From Parabacteroides massiliensis (GTDB lineage Bacteria > Bacteroidota > Bacteroidia > Bacteroidales > Tannerellaceae): a stretch of DNA of 64,000 nucleotides. Both the position numbers and the translations under genes were made by a program. Under the pieces are notes generated by a model. It was not told the DNA's origin, searched no databases, and saw only the letters and a list, made by a program, of their open reading frames with translations. Within the stretch, counting starts at the first letter, position 1, and each line of letters begins with the position of its first letter. Positions 25,790-33,007 of the stretch are shown here, one piece after another. Location: NCBI RefSeq assembly GCF_900155425.1, contig NZ_LT700189.1:985787-1049786 (forward strand), given 5' to 3'.

Positions 25790-26650
25790 ATGGGAAATAA
25801 AGATTATCAAAAACGTGTGGCAGCCATACATGACTTGTCCGGATTCGGGAAATGCTCTTTAACGGTTGCATTGCCTATCCTCTCCGCCGCCGGAATAGAA
25901 GCGTGTGCCATGCCGACCGCCATATTATCGACTCATACAGGAGGAATCAGCGGCTATACATACCGCGACCTGACAAGTGACATGCGGGCTTTTATGCAAC
26001 ACTGGAAATCGCTTGAGATACAATTCGATGCAACCTACAGCGGTTTCTTAGGATCGTTCGAACAATTGGATCTTGTCAAAGAGTTTTTCAAACTGTTCAG
26101 ATCGGAAAACAATCTGATCTTGGTAGACCCGGTGATGGCAGATAACGGCGAACTATACCGCATATTCCAACCTGAGTTTGCCGCAGGCATGCGATCCCTA
26201 TGCAAAAAGGCGGACATCATCGTCCCTAACCTGACCGAGGCGGCCTTGCTATTGGAAGAAAGTTACCATCCCGGTCCTTACACGCAGGCCTACATTGAAA
26301 GGATCTTAAAAAAGCTAAGTAAGCTCGGACCTGAAAAGATCGTACTGACCGGCGTATACTTTGAAGAAAAAGAACTGGGAGCCGCAACCTACGACAAAGG
26401 AAAAAATTCGATAAATTACCTGTTTACCGAAAGGATACCGGGCAGTTATCACGGCACGGGCGATGTTTTTGCAAGTGCTCTGTTGTCCGGTCTGCTAAAT
26501 AACTTCAGCCTAAACGAATCAGCGCAGATAGCCGTAAATTTCACAGCCGGCAGCATACGCCGGACATACAATGCAAAAACAGATTATCGCTTTGGTGTTA
26601 ATTTTGAACAATGTATTCCCTACTTTCTAAAAGAACTCAAACAGATATAA
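25790..26650 (+). CDS. Pyridoxal/pyridoxamine kinase, PfkB family
   Basis: Phosphorylates B6 vitamers with ATP in the salvage pathway, in the cytoplasm. The 286-residue protein starts with AAIHDLSGFGKCSLTVALPIL, the N-terminal vitamin-binding block of PdxK/PdxY-type kinases. STHTGGISGYTYRDLT follows, then VDPVMADNGELY near 110 and the catalytic-anion-hole motif GTGDVFASALLSG near 225. Bacteroides proteins of this kind are annotated as pyridoxamine kinases. It is a single gene, divergent from msrA, with no clear operon partner. Confidence 0.9.
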   Translation: MGNKDYQKRVAAIHDLSGFGKCSLTVALPILSAAGIEACAMPTAILSTHTGGISGYTYRDLTSDMRAFMQHWKSLEIQFDATYSGFLGSFEQLDLVKEFFKLFRSENNLILVDPVMADNGELYRIFQPEFAAGMRSLCKKADIIVPNLTEAALLLEESYHPGPYTQAYIERILKKLSKLGPEKIVLTGVYFEEKELGAATYDKGKNSINYLFTERIPGSYHGTGDVFASALLSGLLNNFSLNESAQIAVNFTAGSIRRTYNAKTDYRFGVNFEQCIPYFLKELKQI

Positions 26651-26700
26651 TTATTCCAATTTTATTTTTCATCTTTGTAAAAATAATAAGATAAGAAAAC

Positions 26701-27669
26701 ATGAATAAAACTAAAATAGCAATTTCCGGCATAGGAGCTGTTGGCGGCTACTACGGAGGACTATTAGCAGCCCGTTACAAAGACACCGAAGGAATTGACA
26801 TCTATTTCATCTCCCGGGGCGAAAATCTGAAAGAGATCCGCAAGAATGGCATCGAAATCAAAAATACATTCCTGACAATTAAAGCAAGGCCTACCCTCGC
26901 AACCGACAATCCAGCTGAGATAGGACCGGTCGATTATTTATTCTGTTGCACCAAAAGCTACGACTTGGAAGAGAACATAGCCCAACTGGCCCCGGTGATC
27001 GGCCCGAATACGGTTATCATCCCCTTGCTGAACGGAGCGGATATAGCAGAACGCATACAGCAGTTATTGCCGAACAATGAGATATGGAAAGGATGCGTTT
27101 ACATCGGTTCCCGTCTGGTCAAACCGGGAAAGGTGGAAAAGTTCACCATAAAAGACAGGATGGTCTTCGGCAGCAAGGATACATCAACAAGTACAGGCAA
27201 TTCGCGGACCACCCCGACAAAACGGCAGAAAGAATTGCAGGAAATATTGGCTAACGCCCGTATCTCAACCACAATACCGGATGATATAGACATGGAAATC
27301 TGGAAGAAATTCTTCATGATCTCGACCGCCGCCACCATCACCTCCTATTTCAATGAGACGATCAGCGAAGCGATAAACAACCATATCGACCTGTTCATCA
27401 CGTTAGGTTACGAACTCAAAAGCGTAGCCGTAGCCAAAGGAATCCCCCTGCCGGAAGACCAGATATTCTCCGCCATCGACGCTCAGAAGATCATGCCGAA
27501 CAACTCCACCACCTCCATGCACAGCGACTTCCAAAAAGGTCACCGTACCGAGGTGGAAACATTGACCGGCTATGTCGTACGGGCGGCCCAAGAACTGGGG
27601 ATCGAAGTTCCGACCTATCAGTTCATGTACAAAGGGCTGACCGAATTTCCCTATCCGGCAGCAAATTAA
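26701..27669 (+). CDS. Ketopantoate reductase-family oxidoreductase
   Basis: NADPH-dependent dehydrogenase, possibly 2-dehydropantoate 2-reductase of the pantothenate pathway. The Rossmann motif GIGAVGGYYGG is at residues 10-20. The ApbA/PanE N-domain continues to YLFCCTKSYDLEE, and the helical C-domain contains the lysine-serine region (IWKKFFMISTAATI) and SDFQKGHRTEVETLTGYV, where the family binds the substrate carboxylate. Length is 322 residues. Many relatives of PanE exist, so the specific substrate is not certain. A -7-like box (CATCTTTG) lies at 26670. Confidence 0.85.
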   Translation: MNKTKIAISGIGAVGGYYGGLLAARYKDTEGIDIYFISRGENLKEIRKNGIEIKNTFLTIKARPTLATDNPAEIGPVDYLFCCTKSYDLEENIAQLAPVIGPNTVIIPLLNGADIAERIQQLLPNNEIWKGCVYIGSRLVKPGKVEKFTIKDRMVFGSKDTSTSTGNSRTTPTKRQKELQEILANARISTTIPDDIDMEIWKKFFMISTAATITSYFNETISEAINNHIDLFITLGYELKSVAVAKGIPLPEDQIFSAIDAQKIMPNNSTTSMHSDFQKGHRTEVETLTGYVVRAAQELGIEVPTYQFMYKGLTEFPYPAAN

Positions 27670-27673
27670 TCCC

Positions 27674-27719
27674 AAATAAGGGAAGGGGGGGGGTGAGGAT
27701 TGTCCCCTTCCGCTTATTT
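27674..27719 (+). terminator. Hairpin terminator with a 9-G run
   Basis: AAATAAG plus GGAAGGGG pairs with CCCCTTCC plus CTTATTT with a one-base bulge. The loop side carries a run of nine G (27685-27693). It lies directly after the oxidoreductase stop. Confidence 0.8.
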
Positions 27720-27759
27720 CTATTTGATCCAGACAAACAATTCTAATTATTAATAGCAT

Positions 27760-28620
27760 ATGAAAAGCAAATTCTATCTTTCTCTTATCCTGTGCTTTCT
27801 ATTCAATATGGCAGGATATTCGCAGAGTACAGTTTTCGAATCACTCTCTTTCGAAAGTAACAAATTAGGCAGAAAAGTTTCCTATTCCATCTATCTGCCC
27901 TCCGACTACAACACCTCGAAAAGAAATTACCCCGTCCTCTATCTATTGCATGGTTATACGGACAATGAAACCAACTGGATACAGATGGGACAGATGAAAA
28001 CGATTGCCGACCGTGCCATCGCAAATGAGGAAGCCGTTCCGATGATCATCGTCATGCCAGACGCATGGGATACCTGGTATATCAACCAATACGACGGAAA
28101 AGCGCCTTATGAAGACATGTTTTTTGAAGAACTTATCCCCTATATGGAAAAAACGTACCGGATTTGCAGTAATAAAGAAAGCCGGGCGATTGCCGGATTG
28201 TCAATGGGTGGCTACGGTTCGTTCCTGTACAGCTTGCATCATCCGGATATGTTTTGCGCATGTGCCCCGTTGAGTGCTGCCGTCTTTGACGACACAGTCA
28301 TGGAAGCAAGAAAAAACAAATCGCATAAGGATCTATTCAACCGTCTGTTCGGACCGGGAGACGAACATTGGCAACAAAACAATGTCATGAAGATCCTTTC
28401 CGACTGGAATCAGAACGACTTGCCCAAAATCCGTTACTACATCGATTGCGGCGACGACGACAGTTTGCTGGACGGAAATATGCAGGTACACCAGATCATG
28501 AGGCAAAAAGGAATCAAACACGAATTCCGGGTACGCGATGGCGGCCATACATGGACCTATTGGCGGACAGCTTTGCCTGAAGTTCTGAAGTTTGTCAGCC
28601 AGGCTTTTTGCAGAAGTTGA
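27760..28620 (+). CDS. Secreted esterase, S-formylglutathione hydrolase/feruloyl esterase fold
   Basis: Alpha/beta-hydrolase of the esterase-D group (286 residues) with a Sec signal peptide (MKSKFYLSLILCFLF, cleavage near YSQ). Family blocks are YPVLYLLHGYTDNETNW, the nucleophile elbow GLSMGGYGS (catalytic Ser near residue 147), CGDDDSLLDGN and the catalytic His in DGGHTWTYW. The signal sequence points to the periplasm and to polysaccharide- or glycoside-linked acyl esters rather than formaldehyde metabolism. It is transcribed alone. Confidence 0.9.
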   Translation: MKSKFYLSLILCFLFNMAGYSQSTVFESLSFESNKLGRKVSYSIYLPSDYNTSKRNYPVLYLLHGYTDNETNWIQMGQMKTIADRAIANEEAVPMIIVMPDAWDTWYINQYDGKAPYEDMFFEELIPYMEKTYRICSNKESRAIAGLSMGGYGSFLYSLHHPDMFCACAPLSAAVFDDTVMEARKNKSHKDLFNRLFGPGDEHWQQNNVMKILSDWNQNDLPKIRYYIDCGDDDSLLDGNMQVHQIMRQKGIKHEFRVRDGGHTWTYWRTALPEVLKFVSQAFCRS

Positions 28621-28683
28621 CAAAACCGTAATATTGGTACACCAAACTGTAATCTGTGTAAGTTGTAAATCATATTCTTTCAT

Positions 28684-28691
28684 TATTTTTG
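28684..28691 (+). promoter_or_regulatory. -7 element of the polyferredoxin operon
   Basis: TATTTTTG lies 37 nt before ATG 28729, with TTG 18 nt upstream (28663-28665). Confidence 0.55.
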
Positions 28692-28728
28692 CAACATAGA
28701 ATAACAGACTTTCTAAAAAGAGCTTATT

Positions 28729-30239
28729 ATGTTGCGAACAATCAGACTTACAACTGCACTTATCTGTTTTACGCTCGTCACCCTGCTGTTTCTCGACTTC
28801 ACGGGAACATTGCATACGTGGTTCGGGTGGCTGGCGAAAATACAGTTCCTGCCGGCGGTTTTGGCATTAAACCTCGGCGTAGTACTGTTTCTTATTGCAT
28901 TGACCTGGCTTCTCGGACGGGTTTACTGCTCCGTGATTTGCCCTCTCGGCATATTCCAGGATACTGTTTCATGGCTGGCGGGGAAACGGAAAAAAAATCG
29001 TTTCCGGTATTCCCCCGCCTTATCCTGGCTAAGATACGGGGTTTTGGCGATATTTATCCTTGCCATGGTCGGCGGATTAGGTGCATGGGCCGCATTGATC
29101 GCACCTTACAGCGCTTACGGACGTATCGCCTCCAATTTGTTCGCCCCTCTCTGGCAATGGGGAAACAACCTGCTGGCCTACTTAGCCGAACGGGCAGACA
29201 GCTATGCATTCTACGAAACGGAAGTTTGGCTGCGAAGCCTCCCTACTTTCATCATTTCATTGCAGCAATTACCTTTATCACTCTAATCATACTTGCCTGG
29301 CGAAACGGACGGACCTATTGCAACACAATCTGTCCGGTAGGTACGGTTTTGGGTTTGATCTCCCGTTTTTCCGTTTTCAAACCGGTCATCGATACGTCCA
29401 AATGTAACAGCTGCGGCTTGTGTGCTCGTAATTGCAAAGCAGCCTGCATCAATGCGAAAGCACACGAGATAGACTACAGCCGTTGCGTCGCCTGCATGGA
29501 TTGTATCAACAAATGCCGGCAGGGAGCCATCCACTACACACGCAGAAAGGCAAACAAGGCTGAAACACAAGCCAACCAATCCGGTGCAGCCCGGCCCGAC
29601 CGTCGCAAGTTCTTTACCGTATCGGCATTGCTTGCCACTTCTGCTGCACTGAAAGCCCAGGAAAAAGCACAACTTCCGGACAAGAAAGTCGACGGCGGAT
29701 TAGCCGTTATCGAAGATAAAAAGAAACCGAACCGCGCAACGCCGATCACACCTCCGGGCTCGTTGAGCGCAGCCAACTTCTCCCGGCATTGCACCGCATG
29801 TCAGCTCTGTGTGTCGGTTTGTACGAACCATGTACTGCGCCCATCGGAAAGCCTGCATACGTTTATGCAACCGGAGATGTCGTACGAACGAGGATATTGC
29901 CGTCCCGAATGCACCAAATGTTCGGAAGTCTGCCCGGCCGGAGCTATTCGTCCGATTACCAAAGCAGACAAAACAGCTATTCAGATCGGGCATGCCGTAC
30001 TGATCCAGGAAAACTGCATCGTCAACCGAGACGGCGTCACCTGCGGCAACTGCGCACGCCACTGCCCAAGCCAAGCAATCCAGATGGTGGCAAAAGACCC
30101 GAACGACCCGGACTCACCACTACTGCCGGTCGTAAACGAAGAAAAATGTATCGGTTGCGGAGCCTGTGAAAACCTGTGCCCGTCCCGTCCGTTCAGCGCC
30201 ATTTATGTGGAAGGACACGAACATCACCGGAATATTTAA
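28729..30239 (+). pseudogene. Membrane polyferredoxin (NapH/CcoG-like), split by a single-base frameshift
   Basis: The gene would encode about 500 residues but is broken near 29257-29259. The first frame (28729-29286) gives four membrane helices with CSVICPLG, then ends in 10 foreign residues. The family sequence resumes one frame over (ITFITLIILAW, YCNTICPVGT) and continues to 30239. Inserting one base after 29258 restores PTFIIS-IAAITFIT. The rest holds six [4Fe-4S] motifs, including CNSCGLCARNC, CVACMDCINKC, CTACQLCVSVC and CIGCGACENLC. It is probably an electron-transfer partner of the Fe-S reductase 27 nt downstream. It could be a true mutation or a sequencing error. Confidence 0.85.
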
Positions 30240-30266
30240 TCAGAAATAAAAAAAGAATCATCCTAT

Positions 30267-31673
30267 ATGAATAAAGACAATCACCAAACGATAAACCGTC
30301 GCGACTTCCTGAAGATCGTAGGAATCAGCACGGCAACCACTGCCCCATTGCTCTCCGGGTGCAGTTCAAACAACAGAGCGAACGCAGGAACAAGCAGCTC
30401 CACCCCTATTCCGACGGATCAGATGACGCACCGCACGACACCGTCCACAAAAGACAAGGTTTCCATCCTCGGCTACGGATGCATGCGACTGCCGACCATT
30501 GCCAAAAGCAGCGCAAGGGAAAGCGACGACGAAATCGACCAAGAGATGGTCAACCGGCTGACCGACTATGCCATCGAACACGGCGTGAACTATTTCGACA
30601 CATCGCCCGCCTATTGCAAAGGACGTTCGGAGCATGCTGTGGGGATCGCCCTCAGCCGTTATCCGCGTGACAAATATTATATCGCCACCAAGCTCTCGAA
30701 CTTTTCTCCCGACACATGGAGCCGCGAGGCCTCTATCGCGATGTATCACAATTCGCTCAAGGAACTGCAAGTTGATTATCTCGACTATATGCTGCTCCAC
30801 GGGATCGGTATGGGTGGCATGGAAGCCTACGAAAACCGGTATGTCAAGAACGGCATACTCGACTTTCTGCTCGAAGAGCGCAAGGCAGGGCGTATCCGCA
30901 ACTTAGGTTTCTCTTATCACGGAGATATAGAAGTGTTCGATTATTTGCTTTCGAAGCACGACGAGTATCAATGGGATTTCGTCCAGATCCAGTTGAACTA
31001 CTTAGACTGGAAACACGCCAAGGAGATCAACCCGCGGAACACCGATGCTGAATATCTATACGGGGAATTGCAGAAACGAGGAATACCCGCCATCATCATG
31101 GAGCCGCTACTCGGTGGCCGGCTTTCGAACGTGCACGACCATATCGTCGCCCGCCTGAAACAACGCGAACCGGGACGTAGCGTCGCATCCTGGGCCTTTC
31201 GGTTTGCCGGTTCGTTTCCAGGTGTGCTCACCGTGCTGAGCGGCATGACTTACATGGAACACTTGCAAGACAATCTCCGCTCCTTCTGTCCGTTGCAGCC
31301 GTTGACGGAAGAGGAAAACCATTTCTTGTTTGACACCGCCGACTTGATGATGCAATATCCGACCGTCCCGTGTAACGACTGCAAATATTGCATGCCTTGC
31401 CCCTACGGGATCGATATTCCGGGGATTTTGCTTCATTACAATAAGTGCGTGAACGAAGGAAACGTTCCACAGGGCGGACAGGATGAAAACTACCGCGAAG
31501 CCCGCCGCGCCTATCTGATCGGGTACGACCGCAGCGTTCCGAAGCTCCGCCAGGCTGATCATTGCACGAGTTGCGGCCAATGCAATCCGCACTGCCCGCA
31601 GGGAATCGACATTCCGAAAGTCTTACAACGGATCGACCATTTCGTCGAACAACTGAAACAAGAGACATTGTAA
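30267..31673 (+). CDS. Tat-exported aldo/keto reductase with C-terminal ferredoxin domain
   Basis: Redox enzyme of 468 residues joining an aldo/keto reductase barrel to an iron-sulfur domain. The N-terminus has the twin-arginine motif NRRDFLKIVG and an LLSGCS that could be lipidated. The barrel shows NYFDTSPAYCKGRSE and LDYMLLHGIG. Near the C-terminus are two clusters of cysteines, CNDCKYCMPCPYGIDIP and CTSCGQCNPHCPQGIDIP, of the 4Fe-4S kind. It follows the polyferredoxin gene by 27 nt, so the pair likely passes electrons to an exported reductase. The substrate is unknown. Confidence 0.9.
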   Translation: MNKDNHQTINRRDFLKIVGISTATTAPLLSGCSSNNRANAGTSSSTPIPTDQMTHRTTPSTKDKVSILGYGCMRLPTIAKSSARESDDEIDQEMVNRLTDYAIEHGVNYFDTSPAYCKGRSEHAVGIALSRYPRDKYYIATKLSNFSPDTWSREASIAMYHNSLKELQVDYLDYMLLHGIGMGGMEAYENRYVKNGILDFLLEERKAGRIRNLGFSYHGDIEVFDYLLSKHDEYQWDFVQIQLNYLDWKHAKEINPRNTDAEYLYGELQKRGIPAIIMEPLLGGRLSNVHDHIVARLKQREPGRSVASWAFRFAGSFPGVLTVLSGMTYMEHLQDNLRSFCPLQPLTEEENHFLFDTADLMMQYPTVPCNDCKYCMPCPYGIDIPGILLHYNKCVNEGNVPQGGQDENYREARRAYLIGYDRSVPKLRQADHCTSCGQCNPHCPQGIDIPKVLQRIDHFVEQLKQETL

Positions 31674-31708
31674 AGAAGCTTTTCCGAATCAGAGTTAGTA
31701 CTTAAAAA

Positions 31709-31745
31709 ACGGGGATGCGACCGGATTGTTCCGGCACATCCCCGT
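31709..31745. terminator. Convergent terminator after the Fe-S reductase
   Basis: ACGGGGATG pairs with CATCCCCGT around a 19-nt loop containing its own CCGG/CCGG pairing. It is located between convergent genes and can serve both. Confidence 0.75.
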
Positions 31746-31777
31746 TCCCAAATCATCCATCTCTCCTGCCTCAGAGA

Positions 31778-32956
31778 TTATATTCTCCCTTTCAAAAGCA
31801 ACCCTCGCCGAGATTTTAGCGCCATATAGTTGAATATCAAAAACACTGTAGTGCCCAACAAGGCGAAAACCGAACCGATCAACGCCGTACTTTCCACCCC
31901 TGCGCCATGTTCGATCGCTAATCCACCGAAATAAGCCCCCACAGCATTTCCTAAGTTAAAAGCAAGCTGCACCATTGCTCCGCCCATCATTTCTCCGCCG
32001 GGCGAATATTGAAGCAATAACAATTGCTGCGGAGAAGAAACGGCAAACAGACAACCGGTACAAACGCACATCAGCAAAGCGGACAAAAAGCCAGACGAGG
32101 CGAAAATATAAATCATCAGAAGTGAAGCGAACATCAAGAACTGCATGGACATCGCCACAACACCCGGCGTAAAACGATCGGAAAAATGTCCTCCCAAATA
32201 GTTACCGACACACATGCTCGCACCTGCCAGCAACATCAATACCGGCATCGTCCCGACGCTGAAACCGGACACCTCCGTCATCAACGGGTTGACATAACTG
32301 TACCAGCAAAAAGCCCCTCCGTTTCCCAGCATGGTAGCAGCAATCAGCATCCAAGGCTCCGGCCTTTTCAAAAAGCGGAACTGTCCTTTCAGATTAGTTG
32401 CCGGCAGAGCAGGCAAAACAGGGACCCAGCGCCGGATAAAACAAATCGTCACACCACCCCATACCGCAGCAATCACAAAGACTAAACGCCAAGACAGGGA
32501 ATGTCCCAGAAAATTCCCGGCCGGGACACCGAACAAATTAGCGACCGTCATTCCCATAATCATAATCGCTACGGCAGAAGTGCTTTTCCCTTTCTCCGCC
32601 AAACGGCTGGCGACAATCGAACCGACTCCGAAGTAAGCCCCATGCGGTAATCCCGATATAAACCGGGCACACACACCCATCCAATAATCGGACGACAAAG
32701 CCATCAGCAGGTTCCCTGTAACGGAAAGCCCGACCAAGGCAAGCAGGATCGTACGCAACGGCCAACTTCTGGCCACCAGCACGACCAATGGTGCTCCCAC
32801 GCAGACCCCCAACGCATAAGCCGAAATAAGATGTCCGGCTTCAGATAAAGAAATATTAAATCCCGCCGCCACATCCGGCAAGATACTCATCATAATAAAC
32901 TCTGCAATCCCCAGCCCGAATGTGCCAAAGGACAATGCATACAAACCTTTCTTCAT
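31778..32956 (-). CDS. MFS exporter, AraJ/YdhP-like
   Basis: Twelve-helix inner-membrane carrier of 392 residues in the DHA1 drug/sugar exporter branch. The N-terminus SFGTFGLGIAEFIMMSILPD is the standard opening of AraJ-like proteins. The motif following helix 2 (ARSWPLRTILL) and the helix-5 signature region (GMTVANLFGVPAGNFLG) fit the family. Possible exports are sugars or drugs; nothing here identifies the substrate. It is monocistronic, converging on the reductase and 51 nt from the AddB-like gene. Confidence 0.9.
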   Translation of the reverse strand: MKKGLYALSFGTFGLGIAEFIMMSILPDVAAGFNISLSEAGHLISAYALGVCVGAPLVVLVARSWPLRTILLALVGLSVTGNLLMALSSDYWMGVCARFISGLPHGAYFGVGSIVASRLAEKGKSTSAVAIMIMGMTVANLFGVPAGNFLGHSLSWRLVFVIAAVWGGVTICFIRRWVPVLPALPATNLKGQFRFLKRPEPWMLIAATMLGNGGAFCWYSYVNPLMTEVSGFSVGTMPVLMLLAGASMCVGNYLGGHFSDRFTPGVVAMSMQFLMFASLLMIYIFASSGFLSALLMCVCTGCLFAVSSPQQLLLLQYSPGGEMMGGAMVQLAFNLGNAVGAYFGGLAIEHGAGVESTALIGSVFALLGTTVFLIFNYMALKSRRGLLLKGRI

Positions 32957-33007
32957 AACCTAATTCAATCTTTTTGTTTTTCCGGCTGCAAAGAAACAAC
33001 AAAATTA

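Noticed and set aside
27685-27693. Run of nine G as a phase-variable tract
   Set aside because: It is outside coding sequence and sits within a terminator hairpin, so length change would not alter a protein.
28689-29256. Start of the second polyferredoxin frame as a real N-terminus
   Set aside because: These residues are out of frame with the membrane domain encoded in the other frame and show no family similarity until about 29259.
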